The position numbers were made by a program, and so were the translations under genes. DNA of 64,000 bases from Pseudoduganella albidiflava (GTDB taxonomy: Bacteria; Pseudomonadota; Gammaproteobacteria; Burkholderiales; Burkholderiaceae_D), in assembly GCF_004322755.1 (NCBI RefSeq), contig NZ_CP036401.1, positions 2,666,001 through 2,730,000 on the forward strand. Direction: 5' to 3'. Positions 52,801-64,000 of this stretch are shown one piece after another. How positions within the stretch are numbered: the stretch's first letter is position 1; each line of letters opens with the position of its first letter. The notes beneath the pieces were generated by a model. It made no database searches. It was not told the DNA's origin and saw nothing but the letters and a program-made list of their open reading frames with translations.

Positions 52801-55800
52801 AGCGTGAAACGCCGAAATTCATGCCGGCGTGGATGTAGCGCTTCTCGATGGTGTGAACGCCGTTTGCCGTCTGCACGATCATCGGGAACACCGACGCCAG
52901 GAAAATCAGGAATACCGGACCCATGTCGCCCACGCCGAACCACAGGATGGCCAGGGGGATCCAGGCGATCGGCGATATCGGCCGCAGGATCTGGAATACC
53001 GGGTTCAGGGTGTTGTACACCGCGTGCACCCGGCCCATCCACAGGCCGATCGGGATCGCTACCGCGGCGGCCAGCAGGAAGCCGGTGGCGACCCGCTGCA
53101 GCGATGCGCCGATATGCTTCCACAAGGTGCCATCGGCCGCCAGCTCGATGGTCCCGTCCAGCACTTGACCGGGGGTCGGGAAAATAACCGACTGGGTCAA
53201 GGTGACGGTGTAGTGCCAGAGCGCGACCAGGACGACCAATAACAGGACAGGGGGCCAGATTCGATTGAGTTTTTCCACGTGCAAGTACTTCCCTAACGCG
53301 AATTAATGAAATGACGCCGGCAAGACCCGGCTCGCCCGGCGCACGCGCCACTTCAGGCGTGCGATGCCCGCCGCCGGATGGGGCTCGACGATGACCTTCA
53401 TCGATCCGCTGCTGTGGGCGGAGCAATTGAATTCATTGACCGACACCGTGTCGAACGGCAGGCGGAAATCCTGCCCGGGCATGATCAGCACGGGCCCGAA
53501 GATCTGCGGCACCGTGTCGGCGTTGCGCAGAAGGAGTACATCCTTCACGCCGACAGTGAGGGTGATCGTGTCGGGCAGGATGTCCACCTTGTCACCAGCC
53601 ATGCGGCGAGCCCAGGTCCCCTTTGGAATCTCGAACAGCTCGTCCCTGCTCTCGTCCGGCAGGGGCGCGAACGCGCTCCATGCCGAGATCGCGGCAGCGA
53701 CGGCGAACGCCAGCCAGAGAGGCCGCAAGAGTCGCATGCCTCAGCGCTTCAGCAGGATCGCCAGGTCGTGGGCGATCTCGCTGGCGGGGCGGCCGAATGG
53801 CATCATGGCGCGCTGGCGCCCTTGACGGTCGATGAAGTACAAATAAGACGAGTGGCTCATCGAATAGTCGCTGCCGCCGCCGACGGGATGCTTCCTGGCG
53901 GCGATACCATAGTCCTTGAGCAGCTGGGCGATCTGGGCCGGGGTGCCGGTGATACCGATGAAGCCGGGGTCGAACTGCGCCAGGTACGTTCGCAGGCGCT
54001 CGGGCGTGTCGCGCTCCGGGTCGACGCTGATGAACAGCACCTGGACGTCCCTGGCCGCCGGGCCGACAAGCTTCCTGGCTTCGGCCAGCGCCGCCAGCGA
54101 CACCGGGCACACCGTCTCGCAGTGGCTGAAGCCGAATTCGAGCACGACGACTTTGCCGCGCAGGTCGGTCAGCTTGAAGGGCTTGCCGGTGGAAGCCGGC
54201 AGGGCGATCTCCGGCGCGGCACGGGGCGGCTCGAATACGCCGGACTTGAGCTGCTGGGCACAGGCTGTGCCCGTGCACAGCAGCAGGGCAAGGACAAGGA
54301 TCTTCATAGGGCAAGCTTGAGCGGTTTGACGGCATGGAAGAAGCTGTCGTCGACATAGCGTTCGTAGGCGATCGGCTTCTTGAGAGTGCGTGCTTCGAGG
54401 GAGAGCTGCATTAATTCGTCGAATTCGGTACGGATCATCCGCAGGTCGCCGTAGGTAACGCGATCGTGCGGCGTCTCCATGACAAACTTGATGATTTTCG
54501 GATCCTGGTTGAAAAACTTCTTGTCGCCGGCGATATGGGCAGCGCGGTCGCGGTTTGCCGGCCCCTGGTCCAGCCAGGTGCCAGCGGCCTGGATGTGATT
54601 CACCAGGTCCTGCACCAGCGGGCGCCGGGTCTGGATCACGTCGTCGCGCACCGTCAGCACGCAGCAGATATAGTTGCGCCATTCATCTCGCGTCATCGCC
54701 AGGGGGCGCGCGTAGCCCGCGCGCTGGGCCGCCGCGCCGAACGGCTCGCCGGTGCAATAGGCATCGACTGCCCTGGCATACAGGGCGGCGGGCATGTCCG
54801 GTGGATTCATCTCGATGATCTCGATGTCCTTCAAGGTCATGTTTTCCCGTGCCAGCATCTTGCGCAGGAAAAGATAGTCGACCGCGAAGCGGCTCGGCAC
54901 CGCGATGGCGCGTCCGCGCAAGTCCCGAAACCTGCGGTAGCTCGCATCGGTACGCACCATGATCACCGCGCCGGAGCGGTGCCCGAGCGAGACGATCTTG
55001 AGCGGAATGCGGGTGTTCACAAGGTCCATCACCAGCGGCGCGAGCATATAGGCGGCCTGGATGCGGCCGGTCATCAGCGACTCCTTGATCTCGGGCCAGC
55101 CACTGTACTTGTGATAGACGAACGGCGCCGGTCCCAGGCCGGCCCGCTGGTTCGCCAGGGTCTTGGCGGTGCAGGCGATCGGCAAGGTCAGATTGCAGGT
55201 GACGGGCAAGCCGCCGACGGCCAGCGGGGTGCCCGGTGCTGTGCCCAGGGCGGCGCGCGGCAGTGCCGTCGCCAGGGCGGCGCCCAGGCCCGACTCCAGC
55301 AGACGGCGGCGCATCGGCAAATAATCATTCATGGCTACAGCATCCTAAAGATCAAAGATGGCGCGGTATCGATCGGGCTGCCGTAGCCAGGCAGGGACGC
55401 AGCAGGCCGGTACGGTGGTTGACGAAGCCGGCGAGATATACACCGCCGGCCGGCAGTGCGCAAGCCGTGTCGAACAGGTTCGACACGCCGCCATACGGGC
55501 GCGCGGCGCGCGACAGATGGTACCTCATTTGCAGATCGACCAGAACATGCCCGGCGGTTTTGCATTTCGGTCGGTGCGCATCGATTGGCTGCCTGGCGAC
55601 CGCCCCCACCAGCTCATGCCCTGCGCCCCGTGAAGCCACCGGAACGCAAAAAAGGCCCGACAGCAAGCGCTGCCGGGCCATTCGCATCCAGTGGCACCCC
55701 GGTCAGGCGATATCCACGTGCTGGTTGTCCTCGCCATACGGATACAGCGTGACGATGCGCCCTTCCTCGTCGTAGAACAGTTCGGTGACCTTCACCGAAC

Positions 55801-58800
55801 GCAGGTGCGTGACGCCGCCGGACAGGCTGCTGTCGTGGTAGTACAGGAACCAGCGGCCGTCCACTTCGACGATCGAATGGTGGGTGGTCCAGCCGATCAC
55901 CGGCGTCAGGATTTTTCCCTGGTAGGTGAACGGGCCGTACGGGTTGTCCGCCGTGGCGTAGCACAGGAAATGCGTGTCGCCGGTCGAGTACGAGAAATAG
56001 TACTTGCCCTGGTACTTGTGCATCCACGGGCCTTCGAAGTAGCGGCGGTCATGGTCGCCGGCCAGCAGTTCCTTGCCGTCTTCATCGACGATCACCACCG
56101 CGCGGGGCGCTTCGGCGAACTGCTTCATGTCGGCCGACAGGCGCGCCACGCGGGCCTGCAGCGCCGGTTCGTGGTCGGCCGGTTCCTCGTTGGCCGCGCC
56201 GTACACGTTGTTCCGGTATTTCTGCAGCTGGCCACCCCAGATGCCGCCGAAGTAGAGGTAGTGTTCGCCGCCATCCTCGAACACGGCTGGGTCGATCGAG
56301 TAGCTGCCTTCGATCGGTGCCGGCTCCGCCGCGAACGGGCCGGTTGGGCTGTCCGACACGGCCACGCCGATCTGGAAGATGCCGTCGGCACGCTTGGCCG
56401 GGAAGTACAGGTAGTACTTGCCATCCTTGCGCGCCGCATCCGGCGCCCACATCTGGCGAGCCGCCCATGGCACGTCGGCGACGTGCAGCGCCACGCCATG
56501 GTCGGTCACTTCGCCGTCCGGCCGGTCCATCGAGAAGACGTGGTAGTCCTCCATCGCGAAGTGGTCGCCGTTGTCGTTGAAGGGAATGCCCGCTTCGATG
56601 TCGTGCGACGGATAGAGGTAGATGCGGCCGCCGAACACGTGGGCCGACGGATCGGCCGTGTACAGGTGCTTGACGAGCGGTTGCGAGATCGCGCTCTTGT
56701 TCAGCTGTTCCACGCGTGCCAGCGTGGCCTTGCGCTTGTCGTCTTCGTTGTGTGCCATATGCTTGCTTCGATTAGTGATGGTGTTGTTATGCGGGCAGCT
56801 CAGCGCTGCTCACTTCAGCTCACTGCTGCGCGGCGCGGCGCAGGCCCAGTTCCAGTTCGATGGTGCGTTCGGTCGACTTGCGGATCTCGTAGAAGGCCAG
56901 GCAGCCGACGGCCAGCAGGAACGGGATCGCCGCGTACAGGCTCACGGACAGGCGAATGCCGTCCGCCACCGCCGGTGCCTGGGTGGCCAGCGTGGCGTCG
57001 TAGCCGACGGTCGACAGCAGGGCCGCGACCAGCGCGCCGCCGACCGACAGGCCCGCCTTCAGGCCGAAGATCATCGCCGAGAACAGCAGGGCGGTGGCGC
57101 GGCGGTTGTTCTTCCATTCCGAGTAGTCGGCCACGTCGGCGATCATTGCCCACAGCAGCGGGATCGTGATGCCGTAGAAGAAGCCGTGCAGCAGCTGCGA
57201 GACGAACACCAGGCCGATCGAGGTGGGCGCGTAGAAGTAGAACGCCAGCATGAACATGGTGGAGATGAACAGCGCGATGCCGAACACTTCGCGCTTGCCG
57301 AAGCGGTCGGCCAGCGGGCGCGAGAAGCCGATACCGATGATCATCATCACGATGCCGATCGCATTGAACACGCTGAAGGCCGAAGTCGGCGCGTCTTCCG
57401 GCCATTGGAAAGCGGTCAGGCCCACGCTTGCCAGCACGGCGTTCAGCCCGGCGATGAAGCCGTTGAAGCCCACGTCCTGCAGGAACGTGGCCAGGTGCGT
57501 GGCCGACAGGTAGCTGCGGAAGTAATAGATGTACATGCCGCCCTTCAGCGCCAGCGTGACGAATACCAGGATCGTCACCGCCAGCATCACCATCCAGGGA
57601 CGGTTGCGCAGCAGGTCGGTGATGTCCTGGCCGATGGTGGAACGCTGCGCCGCGGTGGGCACGATGCGCTCGCGCGTGGTGAAGAACGTGATGAGGAAGC
57701 AGATCGTACCGGCCACGGCGAAGATGATCATCGTGTTGCGGAAGCCGGCCACCTTGTCGCCGTCGCCCAGGATCAGCACCAGCGGCAGCAGCAGGACCTG
57801 GATGATGAACTGCGCCACCATCACGGCCACGAAGCGGTAGGCCGACAGGCTGTTACGCTCGCTCATGCTGCCGGTCAGCACGCCGGACAGCGCCGAGTAG
57901 GGCAGGTTGTTGGCCGAGTACACCAGCATCAGCAGCACGTAGGTGAGCGAGGCGTAGATGATCTTGCCGTCCGGGCCCAGGTCCGGCGTGCTGAAGGCGA
58001 GGATCGCGATCAGGCCGAACGGTACCGAGGTCCACAGGATCCACGGGCGGAACTTGCCCCAGCGGGTGACGGTGCGGTCGGCGATGAGGCCCATCAGCGG
58101 GTTGAAGCAGGCGCCGACAATGCCGCCGATGAAAATGATGCTGGCCGCCGCGTTGGGCGACACCTTGAACACGTCGGTGTAGAAAAAGGCGATGAAGGTC
58201 AGCAGGGTCTGGAAGATCAGGTTGGCCGCCAGGTCGCCCAGGCAATAGCCGACTTTCTCCGTGACGCCCAGCCGGCCGGTCGCGCTGTCGGAAGAGGTCC
58301 GTTGCGTGTTGGTCATGATGTCTCGCTTTATCGTTATGAGGATCGGTCGCGCCGCTTCCCGGTGGCTATAACAATCGCACGCAGCAAATGAATAGCGCAA
58401 CCATCGCCGTATGGTAGCCCAAGTCGGCACCGCGTTGGAAACTTTCTGGTTGCGCTACCGGGTTCGTGGGCCGCCGCGTGCGTTGCCTTGCAGACAGTTA
58501 TTCATGAAACTGATCTGTGTCATGCGGGAAATAAAGTAGCGCAATGCCGTCGCGGGTGCGAAGATGCATCCGTCTCCTCCAACTCTCCCAGAGAATTGGA
58601 CTTCAGCCGGCCCAGCGCCGGCATTTTTTTTGCCTGGAGATATTGCGCGAAAAAGCTGGAGCCCTGGGTGCCGCTTGGATCAGCCCACCCCAAATGCAAA
58701 TTCCGGGGTCAGACCCGCCGGGTCTGACCCCAGCCGTTCGCTCTTGGGGTGAATGCATGCGCTTTCAACGTGTCGCGAAAAAACTGGGACATACCCCATT

Positions 58801-61800
58801 TTCCAGGCAAATTTTCAACGCGACTCTCAGCGCAGTGCCGGATAGGTGAACATCAGGAAGTGCGTGGCATTGAGCGCGAAGTGCGTGAGGATCGCCGCCT
58901 CGATCCGGCCGCTGCGCTGGTAGGCCAGGCCGTAGCCGACACCGGCGAACGTGGCCAGCACGATCAGCGCGGGACCGCCGTGCGCATGGGCCACGCCGAA
59001 CAGCACGGCCGCCACGCCGACCGCGATGCGCGCGCCGTCCGGCCGCTTCGACAGCGCATCGGCCAGGCGCCCCTGGACCAGTGCGCGGAAGAACGCTTCC
59101 TCGGCGAGGCATGTGGTGAACAGGTTCGTCAGCAGGAACAGCGGCGCATAGGCGGCAAACCAGCTGGCGAACCATTTCGGGTCGATGGCGATGACACCCG
59201 CACCATAGCCGGCCAGCAGCACGATGAGCGGCGTCGCCACGATCACGGGCCAGGCCGCGACGACGGCGCGCCACGCGGCGCGGCCGCGCGCCGGCACGGC
59301 GAAGGTGGCGCACAGGATGATGCCGACCGCCGTCTTGTCCAGGTTCAGGTACAGCGACACGGGCTTCGAAGCCGCGCTGACCTGCACCTTGTCGAGCAGG
59401 AGCGGATTGGCGAAGCCGGGCACCACGTGCAGCGCGAGCGCCAGCGACAGCACGATGATCGCCGCCAGCAGCAGGCCCTTCGCCAGCCGGTGCGTGGCTG
59501 TGCGCCAGCCGGCGCACAGCGCGGCCAGCAGCAGCAAGGCGAGCGCGCCGGCCGGCTGCATGGCGCCGAGCGCCAGGGCGGTGCCGATGGCGATGGCCAG
59601 CCCGGCCATCCAGGCCGGCAGGCGGCCCAGCGGCGGCACCCATAGCGACAGTACGGCAAGCATCCAGGTGGCGGCCAGCGGCCAGAACGATGGTGGCAAC
59701 GAAGTCATGATCGGCGGGTGAGGGGATGGGCTGGCCATTATAGACAAAGGTGCAAGGCCCGGCCCCCGCCGATCCTGCCGCGAAGCCGGGCGATGTGGTA
59801 CGCGCGCTACCGCGCTGGCTGCCCAATGACACCGTTCATGGCGAACGCGGTGGCTTCCCGGATGGCCATGGCGTTGGCTGTTGCCATGTCTACCGCGCTG
59901 TCTACCGCGCTGTCTACCGTAAAATGGCGGCTCCATTGTGCCGGGAATCGCTTACCGATGTTCGAGATCAGCCAGCTCCGCTGCTTCGTCGCAGTCGCGG
60001 AAGAATTGCACTTCAGCCGCGCGGCCGAGCGCCTCAACATGACCCAGCCGCCGCTGAGCCGCCAGATCCGCCTGCTGGAGCACCACGTCGGCGCGCAGCT
60101 GCTGGAACGGAACAGCCGCACCGTGCGGCTGACGGCGGCCGGCAGGGCCTTCTTCCCCGAGGCGGCGCGCATCCTGCGCATGGCCGAGGAGGCGGCCTTC
60201 ACGGCGCGCCGCGCGGCCAAGGGCGACCAGGGCACGCTGGCGATCGGCTTCACTTCCGCCTCCGGCTACAACCTGCTGCCGGAAGTGGTGCGGCGCCTGC
60301 GCGACCGCGCCCCGGGCATTTCGCTGACCCTGAAAGAGCTGGTCAGCACGACGCAGGTCGAGATGCTCAACGCCGGCCAGCTGGACCTGGGCCTGATGCG
60401 GCCGCACCCGATCAACGCGGAACTGGCCAGCCTGCGCCTGGCCACCGAGTCGCTGATGCTGGCGATCCCGGAAAGCGAAGCGGCGCAGTGGCCGGAAGCG
60501 CCCACGCTCGCCAGCCTGCACGGCAAGCCCTTCATCATGTACTCGCCCTACGAGGCGCGGCCCTTCCACCAGATGCTCACCGAACGCTTCGCCCGAGACG
60601 GCGTGGTACCGGACATCGTCGAGCATATCGGCCAGGTGCACACCATGCTGGCGCTGGTGCGGGCAGGGATGGGCGCGGCGCTGATCGCCGCCGGTGCCTC
60701 GCGCCTGCACTTCGAAGGCATCGTGCTGCGCGAAATGGCCACCGAACCGGTGCAGATGGTGTGCACCTACCGGCGCAGCAACGACAATCCGGTCCTGCAG
60801 CTGTTCCTCAACGAAGTCCTCCCGACGTTCGACGTACGCTGAGCCACCGATGCCGTTGATGACTCGATCAAGTTCCTGATCGATGTCCGGTACGGGTTTC
60901 TACGTAGGCAAATTTGCATCGGCGGTCGCGCCGATTTCTGGAGTGTCCAAACCAGTAATTCAATTTGTGAATAGGTGTCATCACACTTTGGTTTGTCGGG
61001 CAGCGGTGCCGCGCATATGATCGTGCGGCACAAGACAGCCGCCCGCAGCGGCTGGCGCAGACCAAGATGACAGGAGACCCCATGGATCACGCACCATCCG
61101 CCACCGCCGCCGCCGCGACCCAGACGCGCACCCGCGCGCGCTGGACCATTCTGGCGATGCTGTTCGCCGTCACCACCATCAACTATGCGGACCGCGCCAC
61201 GATCTCGATCGCGGGCCCGAACCTGAAGGCCGATCTCGGGTTGTCGGCCGTGGAGATGGGCTACGTGTTCTCGGCATTCGCCTGGTCCTACGTGCTGGCC
61301 CAGCTGCCGGGCGGCTGGCTGCTGGACCGCTTCGGCACGCGCATCACGTATTTCTTCAGCATCTTCCTGTGGTCGCTGTTCACGATGCTGACAGGCGCCA
61401 TCGGCTTCTTCACGGGCGGCGCCGCGGTGGCGATGCTGTTTGCGCTGCGCCTGCTGGTGGGCGCGGCCGAGGCGCCTTCCTTCCCGGGCAACAGCCGGAT
61501 CGCCTCGTCCTGGTTCCCCACCCAGGAACGGGGGCTGGCCGCGGCAATCTTCAACTCGGCCCAGTACTTCGCCACTGTGCTGTTCGCCCCGATCATGGGC
61601 TGGCTGGTGCACACCTACGACTGGCACAGCGTGTTCTACGTGATGGGCGCGCTGGGCATCGGCCTGTCTTTCATCTGGCTGAAAGTGATCCATGGCCCGC
61701 GCCGGCACCCGTCCATCAATGCCGCCGAACTGCAGTACATCAAGGAGGGCGGCGCGCTGGTCGACCTGGAAGAAACCCGGCACGGCGCGGAGCCCAGCAA

Positions 61801-64000
61801 GGTCGACGTGTTCGCCGCCATCAAGGAGCTGCTGTCGAACCGCATGCTGCTGGGTGTGTACGTGGCGCAGTACTGCATCACCACGCTGACGTACTTCTTC
61901 CTGACCTGGTTCCCCGTCTACCTGGTGCAGGAGCGCGGCATGACGATCCTGAAGGCGGGCTTCGTGGCGTCGATGCCGGCCATCGCCGGCTTCCTGGGCG
62001 GTATCGCCGGCGGCTGGCTGTCCGACCGCCTGAGCAAGGCGGGCCATTCGCTGTCGGTGTCGCGCAAGGTGCCGATCGTGCTGGGCATGCTGCTGTCGAT
62101 GAGCATGATCGGCTGCAATTACATCGAGACCGACATGCTGGTGGTGGCCGTGATGTCGCTGGCCTTCTTCGGCAAGGGCATCGGCGCGCTGGGCTGGGCG
62201 GTGGTGGCCGACACGTCGCCGAAGGAAGCGGGCGGCCTGTCCGGCGCGCTGTTCAACACCTTCGGCAACACGGCCGGCATCACCACCCCGATCGTCATCG
62301 GCTACATCGTGCAGAACACGGGTTCCTTCGCCGGCGCGCTGGTGTTCGTCGGCGCCAATGCGGCGGTGGCGATCTTCTGCTACCTGTTCATCGTGGGCGA
62401 CATCAAGCGCGTGGTGCTGACCGAATCGCTGGTCAAGTAAGTCGCCTCCGGGGAATCAGCAACCGCAACCTGCCTCCCATCATTCATGAAACTGATGGGA
62501 GGTATGCGGGAAATAAAGTGGCGCAATATCGGGGTGGATGAGATGATGCGCCTGTCTCCTCCAACTCTCCCAGAGAATTGGACTTCGCCGGCCCAGAGCC
62601 GGCATTTTTTTTGCCCGCCGCATCGGTGCCGAAGAACGCTACGGCTCTTTTGTATCCGGATGTATCAGCGCGCATGCGCGATACCCGGGCTGACACCGGA
62701 AGGTATTCGTGACATATGCCATATACACGCGCCGGTTGTAATGCTCCTACACCCACTTGAACGGAGCACAGCATGAAAGCCAAGACGAAAACCACGACGA
62801 AAACCACGACGATCTTCGCCATCCTCCTGGCCGCCGCCGGCATCGCCAATGCCGCCAACGCCCAATCGCAATCGCTGACGCGCGAACAGGTGCATGCCGA
62901 AGTGCTGGCGGCGCGCGCCGCTGGCACGCTGAGCAGCGGCGGCGAAGGTTACCAGGCGCTGCAATTCGACATCCCGTCGACGTTGACGCGGGCCGAGGTA
63001 CGCGCCCAGCTGGAGGTGGCCCGCGCCGCGGGGGCGCTGTACGAAGGCGAAGCCTACCCCGGCCCGGCCGGAACGCCTGCGGCGAACCAGCTCACACGGG
63101 CGCAGGTGCGGGCGGAGCTGGCCGCCGCACGGGCGGCCGGAACGGAGTATGTCGGCGAGGCGTATCCGGGCCCGCTGGCCGCTGGCGGCTGATCCAGCCT
63201 TCGAGAGCCGGAGCGGATTGCTGGCGAAGTCCGGCGGCCGCGCAGGCGCTACCCCACCTGCGCGATACGCAGCAGGTTGGTCGTGCCGGGCACGCTGAAC
63301 GGCATCCCCGCCGTGATGACGATGGTATCGCCCGGCCGGGCGATGTCTTCGCCCAGTGCCATGGCGCAGGCCTGGTCGCTCATCTCGGCCACGTCCGCCA
63401 CCGCGGGGCACAGCACGGGATGCACGCCCCAGGCCAGCGCCAGGCGCCGCGCCGTCTCGACGGAGGGCGTCATGCCGATGATCGGCGCGCGTGGCCGCTC
63501 GCGGGCCATGCGCAGCGCCGAGTAGCCCGAGCACGTGTACGCGACCACGGCCGCCACGCGCAGCGCCTCGGTCACGCTGCGCACGGCGATGCCGATGCCG
63601 TCGGAGGCCAGCGTGGCCGCGGCGCCGCCGGCGATCGCCAGTTCCTCGCGGTAGTATGGATCGGCCTCGGTCTGCGCGATGATCGAGTTCATGATGCGCA
63701 CGGCGTCGCGCGGATACTGGCCCGAAGCCGATTCGGCCGACAGCATTACCGCGTCCGCGCCGTCGTAGATCGCGGTGGCCACGTCGGACGCCTCGGCGCG
63801 GGTGGGCACCGGTGCCGTCACCATCGATTCCAGCATCTGCGTGGCGACGATCACCGGCTTGCCCACCTTCCTGCACGCGCGCACGATGCGCTTCTGGATC
63901 GCCGGCACCTGTTCCGGCGGCATTTCCACGCCCAGGTCGCCGCGCGCGACCATCACCGCATCGGCTTCGGCCACGATCGCTTCCAGGCTGTGGATCGCCG

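Overview
The window is GC-rich DNA from what looks like a betaproteobacterium of the order Burkholderiales, most plausibly an Oxalobacteraceae member close to Massilia, Duganella or Pseudoduganella. This is inferred from a PEP-CTERM surface protein, a DUF4148 protein, a Burkholderiales-type porin, many LysR regulators and a rich set of glycoside hydrolases and sugar transporters. No rRNA, tRNA, CRISPR array, prophage or insertion sequence was seen. Genes are dense on both strands, and both ends cut through a gene.

Layout. 0-6.5 kb: a probable 3-keto-glycoside module: a sugar isomerase-like protein, a GMC oxidoreductase with its small Tat-type subunit, a PAS-AraC regulator and a DUF1080 hydrolase. 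6.5-11 kb: a 1076-residue HTH-ATPase-TPR regulator facing an unrecognised 308-residue protein. 11-18.4 kb: a LysR regulator divergent from a complete glyoxylate operon (gcl, hyi, tartronate semialdehyde reductase, glycerate kinase, pyruvate kinase). 18.5-23 kb: housekeeping and hypothetical genes. 23.1-31.5 kb: a purine/urate degradation cluster (M20 hydrolase, OHCU decarboxylase-allantoate amidohydrolase fusion, puuE, FCD regulator, uraH, puuD, permease). Its product glyoxylate would feed the operon at 12-18 kb. 31.7-37.2 kb: porin, MFS transporter, split transketolase and LysR. 37.4-43.4 kb: a PD40 protein, an SDR, a secreted GH43, a secreted YCII protein, a lipoprotein and a GH2 enzyme. 43.9-47.2 kb: a soluble double-PAS chemoreceptor followed by a triple-CheW protein. 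47.3-51.6 kb: SDR/LysR pair, DUF1801 protein, PEP-CTERM protein. 51.8-55.6 kb: an unusual operon joining a NitT/TauT-type ABC importer to a SCO protein and a cupredoxin-like protein, preceded by what looks like the tail of a TonB-dependent receptor. 55.7-58.3 kb: a cytoplasmic GH43 and a GPH-type sugar symporter. 58.8-64 kb: CPBP protease, LysR, glucarate-type MFS transporter, DUF4148 protein and a second pyruvate kinase gene cut by the window edge.

The strongest candidates for something undescribed are the ABC-SCO-cupredoxin operon and two near-identical intergenic RNA-like modules (58491-58631 and 62473-62612), each with a hairpin, an anti-Shine-Dalgarno CUCCUCC stretch and a terminator. 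There is also a 95-bp inverted-repeat element in three copies plus one expanded relative, and repeated short tandem duplications (10-15 bp) placed at stop codons. All functional calls come from reading the sequence; no searches could be run.
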